Of a stretch of 64,000 bases of DNA, positions 17,278-25,953 are shown piece by piece. The position numbers and the translations under genes were made by a program. Source of the DNA: an uncultured Collinsella sp. (GTDB taxonomy: Bacteria > Actinomycetota > Coriobacteriia > Coriobacteriales > Coriobacteriaceae); contig UQIL01000006.1 in NCBI GenBank assembly GCA_900541025.1, positions 1 through 64,000 on the forward strand. Reading direction: 5' to 3'. A model generated the notes under the pieces. It searched no databases. It was not told where the DNA came from and saw only the letters and a program-made list of their open reading frames with translations. Within the stretch, counting starts at the first letter, position 1; every line of letters begins with the position of its first letter.

Positions 17278-17346
17278 TTATAAAAAAGAAACGTTTGTCT
17301 GGACGTTACGCTGCGGGGCAGACCGCAAAGACATGCGCGTGGTCAT
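17278..17346 (-). CDS. Candidate 22-residue leader ORF upstream of panE
   Basis: ATG at 17346 has a strong site (aaaggag, spacing 7) and opens 22 codons starting MTTRMSLRSAPQ, ending TAA. The site itself lies in the loop of a gcccg/cgggc hairpin (17347-17367 region). With the terminator-like hairpin before panE, this forms a classic leader-peptide layout. The peptide is basic and shows no run of one amino acid. Confidence 0.45.
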   Translation of the reverse strand: MTTRMSLRSAPQRNVQTNVSFL

Positions 17347-17509
17347 GCCCGGCTCCTTTCATCGGGCTTTTTGCTGATGTTAAAGCGGTGCCGTGACGGC
17401 TCGATTTCTGCTGCGTTACGATACGTTCTCGATTGCGATTCCACGATGTTTCGGCTGCGTGACCATTGTGTTTCGCCTTGTCGGGGCGCTGATGGCGAAG
17501 GGAGGGGCC

Positions 17510-18700
17510 GTGCAATACCGCGTTGACCCTAAAAGTGGTAACCGAATATCCGCTCTGGGTCTGGGCTGCATGAGGTTTCCCGGTGCGCCGGGACGTCCGG
17601 ATGCGAAGACAGCCGATGCCATCATTTCCCGTGCGGTGGAGCAGGGGATTAATTATCTGGACACCGCGTATCTCTATCCCGGTAACGAGGCGTGCGTGGG
17701 CGCCTCGCTTGAGCGATTGGGGCTGCGTGACCGGGTGTTGCTGGCGACCAAGTTGCCGCATGCTTCGTGCAAGTGTGCGGAGGATTTCGACCGGTTCTTC
17801 GACGAGCAATTGCGCCGCCTGCGGACCGACCATATCGACTATTACCTCATGCACAACATTACCTCGCCCGCCCAGTGGGAACGTGTGGTGGCGTTGGGCA
17901 TCGAGGACTGGATTGCGCGCCAAAAGGCGGCGGGGCGCATTCGCCAGATTGGTTTTTCGTACCACGGCAGCGCGGTGGATTTCCTGACGATGCTTGACGC
18001 ATATGACTGGGATTTTTGCCAGATCCAGTACAACTATGCCGGCGAGCGTTACCAAGCGGGAACGGCAGGACTCATGGCGGCTGCGGAGTGCGGGCTCGCG
18101 GTGTTTGTGATGGAGCCGCTGCTGGGCGGGCGTTTAGCGGGCAAGCTGCCGCCACGGGCCCGCGCTGTGCTCGATAGTGCCCGTGACCCGCATTTGCGCA
18201 CTCCTGCCGCCTGGGGTCTTTCGTGGGTGTGGAATCATCCTCAGGTGACGATGCTGCTTTCGGGCATGACCGATACCGCGCAGGTGGACGAGAATGCAGC
18301 GCTGGCCGATCGTGCGCTGCCGGACTCGATGACGACAGGTCAGCTTGATACCATCGCGCGCGTGCTGGAAGAGTTTGAGAAAACGAACCGCGTGCCCTGC
18401 ACGGGATGCGGCTACTGCATGCCATGCCCCAAGGGTATCAACATTCCCGGCTGCTTTGCCGCCTACAACGCGAGCTATGCGCACAGCTGGTTTACGGGTC
18501 TATCGCAGTACTTTACGGCGAGCGCGGTGCGCACAAGCGAGGCCAAGCTGGTGAGCAATTGCGTCAAGTGCGGCAAATGCGCGCGCCACTGCCCGCAGCA
18601 TATCGATATCCCCGAGCGTCTCGATGACGTGCGCCGACGCTTCCAGCCGGGCCCCGTAACGGCCATGCTTAAAGTCTTCGGCAAAACGCGCTCCTCATGA
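17510..18700 (+). CDS. Aldo/keto reductase with C-terminal ferredoxin domain
   Basis: A 396-residue protein. Residues 1 to about 290 form an aldo/keto reductase barrel (GLGCMRFP, YLDTAYLYPGNE, KLPHASCK, DYYLMHNI). The C terminus carries two 4Fe-4S motifs, CTGCGYCMPCP and CVKCGKCARHCP. Such fusions are common in anaerobes and probably exchange electrons through the clusters. The GTG at 17510, with aggga upstream, gives the family-typical beginning MQYRVDPKSGN; in-frame starts further up are less likely. Confidence 0.9.
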   Translation: MQYRVDPKSGNRISALGLGCMRFPGAPGRPDAKTADAIISRAVEQGINYLDTAYLYPGNEACVGASLERLGLRDRVLLATKLPHASCKCAEDFDRFFDEQLRRLRTDHIDYYLMHNITSPAQWERVVALGIEDWIARQKAAGRIRQIGFSYHGSAVDFLTMLDAYDWDFCQIQYNYAGERYQAGTAGLMAAAECGLAVFVMEPLLGGRLAGKLPPRARAVLDSARDPHLRTPAAWGLSWVWNHPQVTMLLSGMTDTAQVDENAALADRALPDSMTTGQLDTIARVLEEFEKTNRVPCTGCGYCMPCPKGINIPGCFAAYNASYAHSWFTGLSQYFTASAVRTSEAKLVSNCVKCGKCARHCPQHIDIPERLDDVRRRFQPGPVTAMLKVFGKTRSS

Positions 18701-18712
18701 CCCTTTTATAAC

Positions 18713-18775
18713 TTGCGGTGGAATAGTTCCTGTTTGCGGCAGAATAGGGGCCAAACAGGAACTATTTCACCGCAA
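18713..18775 (+). repeat. Long palindrome with core motif, copy A
   Basis: 24-bp arms (18713-18736 and 18752-18775) pair with a single G-U. The outer part ttgcggtggaata is shared with the copy at 19880, while the inner six bases differ yet still pair. The 15-nt loop contains cagaataggggc. The upstream block cccttttataac is also shared. It ends about 15 bp before the downstream start codon, so it forms its leader and may contain its promoter. Confidence 0.8.
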
Positions 18776-18790
18776 CTGAAGGGGGCTGTC

Positions 18791-19810
18791 GTGGGTCATC
18801 GGGATTCATGTGATGATTTGCGTGAGGTTTGTTGGGGCGTTTTGGGCGCTGGACACATTTCGCATCGATTTGCATCGTCGCTCAAGGAGGTGGACGGGGC
18901 ACGGCTTGTGGCTGCCGCCGGCCGCACTCCTTCGCATGTTGAGGAGTTTTGCAGGGCGTTTTCGATTGATGCCGCGCACAGTTATGCCACGGCTGACGAT
19001 AGCGGCGATGTGGCTTATGATGCGCTGATTGCCGACCCCGATGTCGACGCAATCTACTTGGCTCTTCCACATGGCATGCATGCGCATTGGGTCTGTCGGG
19101 CACTGCGCGCGGGAAAGGCCGTGCTGTGCGAAAAGCCGGCCGTTTTGAGTGAGGAAGAGGCTCTCTCGATTGTCTCCACCTCTCGTGAGCGCGGCGTGCT
19201 GTTTATGGAGGCGATGAAGAATCGGTTTTGCCCGATGCGCACTCGCGTGAAGGACTTGCTTGCGTCGGGTGAGCTTGGCCGTATTGTCTCGATTGAAAGC
19301 GTGCAAAAGCTCGATTACGGCGAGCCTCCTTCGGGCTATCTGCTTGATTCGTTGCAGGGCGGCTGTCTATATGACATGGGCTGCTATGCGGTCGGTTGGT
19401 TTGAGGATTTGCTCGCGGGCGCGTGCGAGGTTTCATCCCGTGAAGTTCGCTGGCGTGACGTATCAGGCGGCCGCGTCGATTGGGCCGACGAGATCCGTAT
19501 GAGCGTCGGCGGTATACCCATTCATATGGTGTGCGACGGCAAAGCAACATATGAAAGCCGCTTAACGATTGTCTGTGAGCGAGGCTCGTTGGAAATCGAG
19601 CGTCTCCATCGCCCCGAGCTCGCCCATGTGAAGTATTCCGACGGTCGAACGCTCGAAATAAATGCCCCGTTTGAGATCGATGATTTCTACGGCGAAATCC
19701 AGCATGCGACCCAGCTCATCCGGGCGGGGAAACTCGAGAGTCCCGTCATGCCCCTTGCCGCCACGCAGCGCTGCGCGCGCATTATCGATGCGATTCGCTT
19801 GAAACTTTAG
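18791..19810 (+). CDS. Gfo/Idh/MocA-family oxidoreductase
   Basis: A 339-residue NAD(P)-dependent dehydrogenase. The Rossmann motif is GVLGAGHISHRFASSL, the EKP motif is VLCEKPAVLS, and LQGGCLYDMGCYAV marks the catalytic domain. It resembles the dihydrodiol-dehydrogenase branch acting on sugars or diols. The GTG at 18791 with gaagggg upstream is preferred; frames extending left would translate the palindrome. The gene is followed by another palindrome and endonuclease IV. Confidence 0.87.
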   Translation: MGHRDSCDDLREVCWGVLGAGHISHRFASSLKEVDGARLVAAAGRTPSHVEEFCRAFSIDAAHSYATADDSGDVAYDALIADPDVDAIYLALPHGMHAHWVCRALRAGKAVLCEKPAVLSEEEALSIVSTSRERGVLFMEAMKNRFCPMRTRVKDLLASGELGRIVSIESVQKLDYGEPPSGYLLDSLQGGCLYDMGCYAVGWFEDLLAGACEVSSREVRWRDVSGGRVDWADEIRMSVGGIPIHMVCDGKATYESRLTIVCERGSLEIERLHRPELAHVKYSDGRTLEINAPFEIDDFYGEIQHATQLIRAGKLESPVMPLAATQRCARIIDAIRLKL

Positions 19811-19879
19811 TGCGTGGGGGCATGGCGCCAGCGCCTGGAATGCCTTGGAGGCCTTTGCCCCTGATGCCCCTTTTATAAC

Positions 19880-19942
19880 TTGCGGTGGAATACGGTCTGT
19901 TTGCGCCAAAATAGGGCACCAATAGACCGTATTTCACCGCAA
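19880..19942 (+). repeat. Long palindrome with core motif, copy B
   Basis: ttgcggtggaatacggtct (19880-19898) pairs with its inverse at 19924-19942 with one G-U. The loop holds gtttgcgccaaaataggg. Against copy A, the flank cccttttataac and outer arm are identical over 25 bp, the inner arm is different, and the pairing is preserved. The downstream ATG follows after 21 bp. Confidence 0.8.
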
Positions 19943-19963
19943 CTGATGAGGAGGGAGCTGGAG

Positions 19964-20830
19964 ATGCTGACGATCGGGTGTCATCTTTCGACGACGAAGG
20001 GCTATCGGGCAATGGGGGAGACGGCGCTGTCCATTGGCGCCAATACCTTTGCGTTCTTTACGCGCAACCCGCGCGGTGGCAAGGCAAAAGAACTTGACAT
20101 GGATGACGTGGCGGCTCTGCGCGAGCTTATGGCGCAAAACGACTTTGGACCGCTGGTGGCGCATGCCCCGTATACCTACAACCCCTGTTCTGTCAAAGAG
20201 CGGGCGCGCGAGTTTGCCTTGGAGGCAATGGCCGAGGACTTGCAGCGTCTGGAAGCACTGCCCGGCAACTACTACAACTTCCACCCCGGTGCGCATGTGG
20301 GACAGGGGGCAGACGCCGGCATTCAGATGATTGTCGACACCCTGTGCCAGGTGATGTTTGAGGGCCAGCAGACGACGGTGCTGCTCGAGACCATGGCCGG
20401 CAAGGGTACCGAGGTGGGCCGCAGCTTTGAGGAACTGGCGTGCATTATCGAGGGCGTTGCCGCCAAGTGCCCAGAGCTGTCCGATAAGCTGGGCGTTTGT
20501 TTGGATACCTGCCATGTGAGCGATGCCGGCTACGACATCATCCATGATCTGGACGGCGTACTCGACGAGTTCGACCGCGTGGTGGGTATCGATCGCTTGC
20601 ATGCCGTACACATCAACGATTCGAAGAACCCTTGTGGCGCCCATAAAGATCGTCACGAGTGCATCGGCAAGGGATACCTTGGCAGCGGGGAATTTGGTGG
20701 CGGTATGCAGGTTATGCAGAATATTGTATCGAATGGCCATTTGCGTTCGCTGCCGTTTATTTTGGAGACTCCGAACGAACTTGCAGGTTATGCAGCTGAA
20801 ATTAGACTATTAGGGTCATTGCAGCAGTAA
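19964..20830 (+). CDS. nfo: Deoxyribonuclease IV (AP endonuclease)
   Basis: A 288-residue endonuclease IV that cuts DNA at abasic sites in base-excision repair. The TIM-barrel zinc ligands appear as [37 protein letters not shown] and the C-terminal ETPN. gaggaggga precedes the ATG at 19964. Length is normal. Confidence 0.95.
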   Translation: MLTIGCHLSTTKGYRAMGETALSIGANTFAFFTRNPRGGKAKELDMDDVAALRELMAQNDFGPLVAHAPYTYNPCSVKERAREFALEAMAEDLQRLEALPGNYYNFHPGAHVGQGADAGIQMIVDTLCQVMFEGQQTTVLLETMAGKGTEVGRSFEELACIIEGVAAKCPELSDKLGVCLDTCHVSDAGYDIIHDLDGVLDEFDRVVGIDRLHAVHINDSKNPCGAHKDRHECIGKGYLGSGEFGGGMQVMQNIVSNGHLRSLPFILETPNELAGYAAEIRLLGSLQQ

Positions 20831-20977
20831 TAACTGTCACAAAGTAGAGTATTCCATTCACGTTATGGGTTTGTTTCAATCAGTTTTCTCATTGCAGATT
20901 CGTAATTCCGGGTGCATAATAGCCAACAGTTTTTGCAGACCTCTGAATCAAACGAGGTCACCGGAAGGAGACTCATT

Positions 20978-21838
20978 ATGAAGCTGAAGAAGCTTGGCGC
21001 ATTTGCCGCCACGGGTGCTATGGCGCTCGCCCTTGCTCTGACGGGCTGCGGTTCGTCCAACGCCACCTCTGGTTCTGATGCCGGTTCCAGCAGTTCTGAC
21101 GACGCTAAGGTCGAGAAGGTCGACGGCTCCAAGGAGTACGCGCTCGTCAAGGACGGCACGCTGACCGTCGGCACCTCTGCCGAGTACGCGCCGTTTGAGT
21201 ACAAGGATGACAACGGCGATTATCAGGGCTTTGACCTTGAGCTCATCAAGGCTATCGGCGACAAGCTGGGCCTGGATGTCGAGTATGTCAACAATGACTT
21301 TGACACGCTGGTTCCGGGCGTCGCTTCGGGCGCCAAGTATGACGTTTCCATCGCGGCTATCACCGACACGCCCGAGCGTGAGAAGGAGGTCGCGTTCTCC
21401 GACTCCTACTACATGGATGACCAGGCTATCGTGACCAAGGTCGATAACACCGACATCACTGCCGATAACTACAGCGAGAAGCTCAACAACGCCGACGCTA
21501 CCATCATCGTCCAGTCTGGCTCGACCGCCGAGGCCTTTGCTCAGGAGAACTTCCCCAAGGCCAAGATCGTCCCCTACAAGGATGCCACCGAGTGCTTCAG
21601 CGCCCTGCAGTCCGATAAGGGTGACGCCGTGGTGACCAACCGCTCCGTCGCCAGCCAGCTGACCGCCGAGCAGTTCAACACCTGCCAGACCATCAAGCAG
21701 ATCAGCACCGGCGAGGAGTACGCCATTGCCATCAACCAGGGCAACACCAAGCTCAAGGACGACATCAACCAGGCCATCAAGGACCTGACCGATGACGGTA
21801 CCGTTGACGCCCTCATGGCTAAGTACAACATCAAGTAA
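20978..21838 (+). CDS. Amino-acid ABC transporter substrate-binding lipoprotein
   Basis: A 286-residue exported lipoprotein. The signal peptide ends in the lipobox LTGC (Cys about residue 24), followed by a Ser/Asp-rich linker. The SBP_bac_3 fold shows in LTVGTSAEYAPFEY, DNGDYQGFDLELIKAIG and a helix-rich C terminus. It binds a polar amino acid, probably glutamine, cystine or similar. It heads the operon with permease and ATPase; a hairpin follows it. Confidence 0.93.
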   Translation: MKLKKLGAFAATGAMALALALTGCGSSNATSGSDAGSSSSDDAKVEKVDGSKEYALVKDGTLTVGTSAEYAPFEYKDDNGDYQGFDLELIKAIGDKLGLDVEYVNNDFDTLVPGVASGAKYDVSIAAITDTPEREKEVAFSDSYYMDDQAIVTKVDNTDITADNYSEKLNNADATIIVQSGSTAEAFAQENFPKAKIVPYKDATECFSALQSDKGDAVVTNRSVASQLTAEQFNTCQTIKQISTGEEYAIAINQGNTKLKDDINQAIKDLTDDGTVDALMAKYNIK

Positions 21839-21860
21839 AATAACTACTCGATTGCACGCG

Positions 21861-21891
21861 GGCCCTTTCCGTTTTGGCGGAGAGGGCCTTT
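21861..21891 (+). terminator. Hairpin between binding protein and permease
   Basis: ggccctttccg pairs with cggagagggcc (21861-21871, 21878-21888) with one wobble, then ttt. Weak intra-operon terminators of this type keep binding-protein mRNA in excess over the permease. Confidence 0.7.
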
Positions 21892-21954
21892 GCGTTTCTT
21901 GAATGGGCGTCATCCCGCCCCGTTATGTCGGCAACTTAAACGTTAGGAGCCACC

Positions 21955-23316
21955 TTGTCTCGATTGAACCAAGGAGCTATGGGCCAGAGCTATCCACTGC
22001 CCTCGATGCTCCAAAAGCTAGCCTGCGCTTTGGCTGTGGCACTCGCCCTGGTGTGCGCGGGGGCCTGCGTGCCCACGACCGCCCAGGCGCTTGAGACCGC
22101 AAAGATCACCGCCCGACCCAATACCGGTTCGGGTAGCGACGTGGTCGGTGGCACCGAGACCCGCATCACCTGGGAGGTCCAGGCCGATGCCGACGAGGAG
22201 CTGGGCGGCCTTTCACTGACGTTTGCCGACGGCACGACCTTTGGCGCCGATGATACGCGCCTGACGATGCTCTCGGGCGATGACCTTATGGACCGTACGC
22301 CCATGAAGCCCACGTGCAAGGTCGATGGTCAGACGCTCAAGATTGATTTTGGCGAGACGGCGCCTGCCGGCGGCTATTTCCGCGTCGAGGTCTACGGCGT
22401 GACCTTCCCCGTCGAGGGCGGCGATGAGGCCTTTAGCGGCACCTATACGCTCGCTGACGGGTCGACCAAGAAGATCTCCAAGATTCCGTCGGTGGAGATC
22501 AAGGGCGTGACGGCCTTCGATAACTTCCTGACCGACCTTAAGGAGCAGCCGTGGGTCGAGGCGTGGAACTCCAATATGTTCCTGCGCCTGTTCCTGAACC
22601 CGGTCATTTTGGTCCAGAGCCTGCCGATCGTCTTCAAGGGCTTCCTTATGTCGCTTTCGATCGTGCTCGTGGCGTTTCCGCTGGCAATTCCCTTTGGCTT
22701 TGCCCTGTCGCTTATGCGCATCTCCAAGTCGCGCATCCTGCGCTGCCTCGCCGGCATCTACGTGAATATCATTCGCGGTACGCCGGCGTTCCTGCAGATC
22801 TATATCGCGTTCTTCGGTCTGCCGTTGGCCGGCGTCAAGGTGGACGACTATGTTTTGGGCGTTATCGTCATGGCCATGAACTCGTCTGCGTACCTGTGCG
22901 AGATCTTCCGTGCCGGTATTCAATCGATCCCCAAGGGCCAAAACGAGGCTGCTCGCTCTCTGGGCATGAATGCCTTCCAGACGCTGCTCTACGTTATGAT
23001 TCCGCAGACGTTCCGCAATGTTTTGCCTACGCTGACCAGCGAGTTTATCTTGCTTTACAAGGATACGTCGCTGCTTGCCGCCGTGGGTGTGGTCGAAATC
23101 GTCATGAACGCCCGTACCATCGTGGCCACGACGGGCTCCATTACACCGTACGTGGTTGCCGCCCTGTTCTATCTGGTCATCACCCTGCCGCTCGCTCGCT
23201 TGGTGAGCGGTCTTGAGGCGAGGCTTTTGGGTACGACCGAGACCAAGAAGAAGCGTCCCGCCAAGAGCGCCGGACAGGTTGTCGCGACGCCTGCCGATCA
23301 CATCGCCGGTCTGTAA
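21955..23316 (+). CDS. Amino-acid ABC permease with N-terminal extracytoplasmic domain
   Basis: A 453-residue protein. The C-terminal 230 residues are a HisM/GlnP-type permease with the ABC-interaction loop (QSIPKGQNEAARSLGM) and several membrane helices. Before it lie a signal-like helix (LACALAVALALVCAGACV) and about 150 polar residues rich in beta-type sequence, which would sit outside the membrane. Permeases of this family normally have no such domain. The TTG at 21955 with aggag at spacing 5 is my start; the ATG at 21979 is an alternative. Confidence 0.85.
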   Translation: MSRLNQGAMGQSYPLPSMLQKLACALAVALALVCAGACVPTTAQALETAKITARPNTGSGSDVVGGTETRITWEVQADADEELGGLSLTFADGTTFGADDTRLTMLSGDDLMDRTPMKPTCKVDGQTLKIDFGETAPAGGYFRVEVYGVTFPVEGGDEAFSGTYTLADGSTKKISKIPSVEIKGVTAFDNFLTDLKEQPWVEAWNSNMFLRLFLNPVILVQSLPIVFKGFLMSLSIVLVAFPLAIPFGFALSLMRISKSRILRCLAGIYVNIIRGTPAFLQIYIAFFGLPLAGVKVDDYVLGVIVMAMNSSAYLCEIFRAGIQSIPKGQNEAARSLGMNAFQTLLYVMIPQTFRNVLPTLTSEFILLYKDTSLLAAVGVVEIVMNARTIVATTGSITPYVVAALFYLVITLPLARLVSGLEARLLGTTETKKKRPAKSAGQVVATPADHIAGL

Positions 23317-23328
23317 GGAGGTCCTATC

Positions 23329-24081
23329 ATGAGCGAAACCAATAACTCGAACGAGGTCGTCGTCAGCATTAAGAACCTCCAGAAGGCCTTTGGCGATAAC
23401 GTGGTCCTGCGCGATATCGATCTGGATGTGCATAAGGGCGAGGTCGTCGTAGTTCTGGGTCCTTCGGGCTCGGGCAAGTCGACGATGCTTCACTGCATCA
23501 ATCGTCTGGAGCATCCTACGAGTGGTTCGATTGTCGTCGAGGGCGTGGATGTGTGCGCCAAGGGCGTTGACCTCAATAAGGTGCGTACGCACTTGGGCAT
23601 GGTGTTTCAGCAGTTCAACCTGTTCCCGCACCTGTCGGTCAAAAAGAACGTCATGCTTGCGCAGCAAAAGGTGCTCAAGCGCAGCAAGGAAGAGGCCGAG
23701 AAGATCGCCGTCGAGGAGCTGACCAAGGTCGGTCTTGCCGAGCGTATCGACTTTATGCCGAGCCAGCTCTCGGGCGGCCAGCAGCAGCGCGTTGCCATCG
23801 CCCGCGCCCTGTCGATGAACCCTCACGTTATGCTCTTTGACGAGGCCACGTCGGCGCTCGATCCCGAGCTGGTTCGCGACGTTCTGGGTGTCATGCGCGA
23901 CCTGGCACGCGATGGCATGACCATGATCGTCGTGACGCACGAGATGGGCTTTGCCCGCGACGTCGCCGACCGCGTCGTCTTTATGGACGGCGGCGTCATT
24001 GTGGAAGAGGGTACGCCGAGCGAGGTCTTCGACCACCCCAAGAGCGAGCGCACCAAGGCGTTCTTGGGCAATATCTCGTAG
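23329..24081 (+). CDS. Amino-acid ABC transporter ATP-binding protein
   Basis: A 250-residue GlnQ/HisP-type ATPase: Walker [10 protein letters not shown]-loop FQQFNLFPH, signature LSGGQQQR, Walker [13 protein letters not shown]-loop VVTHE. It powers uptake by the permease encoded 12 bp upstream. taaggagg supports the ATG at 23329. Confidence 0.95.
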   Translation: MSETNNSNEVVVSIKNLQKAFGDNVVLRDIDLDVHKGEVVVVLGPSGSGKSTMLHCINRLEHPTSGSIVVEGVDVCAKGVDLNKVRTHLGMVFQQFNLFPHLSVKKNVMLAQQKVLKRSKEEAEKIAVEELTKVGLAERIDFMPSQLSGGQQQRVAIARALSMNPHVMLFDEATSALDPELVRDVLGVMRDLARDGMTMIVVTHEMGFARDVADRVVFMDGGVIVEEGTPSEVFDHPKSERTKAFLGNIS

Positions 24082-24106
24082 CCGCTTTATATGACTGACA
24101 TAGCAG

Positions 24107-24142
24107 AAAACGGGAGCCGGATGTGATCCGGCTCCCGTTTTT
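24107..24142 (+). terminator. ABC operon terminator
   Basis: aacgggagccgga pairs perfectly with tccggctcccgtt around a short loop, followed by a T-run. Confidence 0.92.
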
Positions 24143-24198
24143 GTTGGGACGCGAATGTGTTTTGGTGCAGAGCGCGTTGCGGGCGGAGCTCATTGCCG

Positions 24199-24618
24199 CT
24201 AGGCGAGCTCGGCTCCAAGGGCGCGGCAGGCCGCCTCGCCCTCATCGTCGGGCGCATCGTAGCAAATGACGGAATCGACGACGTTGACGCCCGCCTCGTC
24301 GGCATCGGCCTTCCAGTTGTCCATCCACTCGCCCTCGGCCCACGAGTAGGAGCCAAAGAGGACGACCTTCTTATCGCCGAGGGTCTCCTTGACCTCGTCC
24401 CACATCGGCTGGAACTCGTCATACTCAAGCTCCTCGGAACCCATGGCGGGGCAGCCGAAGGCAATGGCGTCATAGCCGGCGGCCTTGTCTGCGGAGAAGT
24501 CGGCGCAGGAGATGACCTCTGCCTCGGCACTGGCACCGGTTGCGCCCTCGGCAACGAAGTTTGCCATGGCCTCGGTGTTGCCCGTGCCGCTCCAATAGAC
24601 GACGGCGATCTTGCTCAT
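24199..24618 (-). CDS. Flavodoxin
   Basis: A 139-residue short-chain flavodoxin. The FMN-phosphate loop is VYWSGTGNTEAMA; GCPAMGSEELE and GSYSWAEGEWMD are the flavin-flanking loops. It carries electrons in place of ferredoxin, typically under iron limitation. gaaagga precedes the start at 24618. It is the second gene after DUF3793. Confidence 0.95.
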   Translation of the reverse strand: MSKIAVVYWSGTGNTEAMANFVAEGATGASAEAEVISCADFSADKAAGYDAIAFGCPAMGSEELEYDEFQPMWDEVKETLGDKKVVLFGSYSWAEGEWMDNWKADADEAGVNVVDSVICYDAPDDEGEAACRALGAELA

Positions 24619-24664
24619 ATGTTTTCCTTTCGGTTGTGCGGCGTGCGGCCGCGGTTTGTATGTT

Positions 24665-25369
24665 CTATCGGGTTGCCTGGACAAGTTGTCCCAGGGTGCA
24701 GCCCTGTTGATAGATGTAGGTAAGGTATTGCGTGCAGGCACGGTAGGCATCAAACGTCGCAAGCGCCTGCTCGACATTTGCGTAGACCTTCCAGGCCCCA
24801 AAGACCTTGTAGTTCTCGCCGCGCTGGACGATAAACTGATGGACATCTTCGTAGGGATAGCCCAAAAAATAGCCAATTTCGTGTGGAAACTCGCACATGC
24901 ACCCCGTATCGCAGTGCCTATTTCGCGCGAGTGCGCAGACGCTGCCGTCATAGGCGCTTTCTGCGGCATTGCTGCTTGCCAGCGTGATGCGCGCGGCGAG
25001 ATGCACCAGCGATGCGGGCAGGTTGTGGACATCGTAACCTTCGGCGGCAAGCGCCGTCGTGGCGCGGGGGTCGGAGAGGTATCGCATGAGGTCCGCAGGG
25101 CGGTACACATAGATGAGCGCTCCGCAGGGGCGCCAGGCCAAAACGCTCATATGGATCCCGAGTGGCTGGAGCTCGCGGTTGCATTGGGCTATGACGGCGA
25201 GCAGGCGAGAGCGTCGTCCTTCGATATGGGCGGCGCCGGGTTTTCCGCTTTGGTTGGCGTAAACGCCGGGATAGGTAAAGAGCGATGCCGGTTTGATGCC
25301 CGCGAGCGTGGGGGAGCAGTTGCGCACGGCTGCTGCCTGAAACGTTGGGATGTCTATGGTTCGAGTCAC
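24665..25369 (-). CDS. DUF3793 family protein
   Basis: A 234-residue cytoplasmic protein. The hallmark is CMCEFPHEIGYFLGYPYEDVHQFI, then NYKVFGAWKVYANVEQA. DUF3793 proteins occur in anaerobes next to flavodoxin and iron genes, and their function is unknown. A GTG start at 25369 has aaggagc upstream. The pair with flavodoxin suggests a role in iron or redox adaptation. Confidence 0.85.
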   Translation of the reverse strand: MTRTIDIPTFQAAAVRNCSPTLAGIKPASLFTYPGVYANQSGKPGAAHIEGRRSRLLAVIAQCNRELQPLGIHMSVLAWRPCGALIYVYRPADLMRYLSDPRATTALAAEGYDVHNLPASLVHLAARITLASSNAAESAYDGSVCALARNRHCDTGCMCEFPHEIGYFLGYPYEDVHQFIVQRGENYKVFGAWKVYANVEQALATFDAYRACTQYLTYIYQQGCTLGQLVQATR

Positions 25370-25497
25370 GGCGCTCCTTACGGATCTAAACTGTTAGCCT
25401 AGGAAAACTTATACACGAAAGTAAGCCTTGGTCAACTAAAAAGTTTGAAGAGGGAAACTAATTGACCGAACGGACATGATTTTGGGTTAAGATGGGG

Positions 25498-25514
25498 ACA
25501 CCCCATGGGGGTAT
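25498..25514 (+). promoter_or_regulatory. CsoR-like operator
   Basis: The near-palindrome acaccccatgggggtat resembles CsoR copper-repressor sites (G/C-tract inverted repeat with AT ends). It lies just downstream of ttgacc (25462-25467) and a tttgggttaag -10 region, so a bound repressor would cover the start of transcription of the copper-type HMA gene. Confidence 0.6.
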
Positions 25515-25543
25515 CTAGATAGGGCTACTTGAAAGGGGAACGC

Positions 25544-25927
25544 ATGAGTGACTTGCTCAACCCTGCGAATCTCATCGTGCTGGCTGTGATTGTCGTCGGC
25601 ATGTTTTTTGGACTGCGTCGCATTGCCGCTTCGACACACGGGAAGAGTTGTTGCAGCGATGGCGCAAGCGGCAAGAAGGCCAAGAAGGTAGTGGTTGCGG
25701 ATACCGATCCGTCCCACTACCCCTATAGCGATGAGTTGCTTATCGGCGGCATGAGCTGCGAGGGCTGCGCTCAAAACGTGGCCAATGCCCTCAATGCGCT
25801 GAATGGTGTGTGGGCAACGGTAACGTACGCGGACCACACGGCGCGCGTGCGCTCCAAGCGGCCAATCGATCGCGGTGTCCTTGAGGCGGCCGTGAAAGAT
25901 GCGGGCTACTACGTCATGACGCTGTAG
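25544..25927 (+). CDS. Membrane-anchored HMA (copper-type) protein
   Basis: A 127-residue protein with one N-terminal membrane helix (LIVLAVIVVGMFFGL), then a cysteine pair CCSDG and a heavy-metal-associated domain with GGMSCEGCAQNV (MxCxxC). The HMA fold binds Cu(I) and usually serves copper export or delivery. No copper ATPase is in the window. aaagggga supports the ATG at 25544. The upstream CsoR-like site suggests copper induction. Confidence 0.85.
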   Translation: MSDLLNPANLIVLAVIVVGMFFGLRRIAASTHGKSCCSDGASGKKAKKVVVADTDPSHYPYSDELLIGGMSCEGCAQNVANALNALNGVWATVTYADHTARVRSKRPIDRGVLEAAVKDAGYYVMTL

Positions 25928-25953
25928 ACCTTGCCTTGGATGCGCGTCCTTGT

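Noticed and set aside
17306..18055. A 249-codon minus-strand frame covering part of the aldo/keto reductase
   Set aside because: Antisense to a gene with intact iron-sulfur motifs; only the short ORF at its end (17278-17346, another frame) has a ribosome binding site.
18713..18790. N-terminal extensions of the genes at 18.8 and 20.0 kb that begin with MRWN
   Set aside because: These extensions are translations of the palindromes. The downstream starts have good ribosome binding sites and give normal family lengths.
22213..24036. A 607-codon minus-strand frame over the ABC permease and ATPase
   Set aside because: Antisense to two genes with intact motifs; its composition is typical of a reverse-complement shadow.
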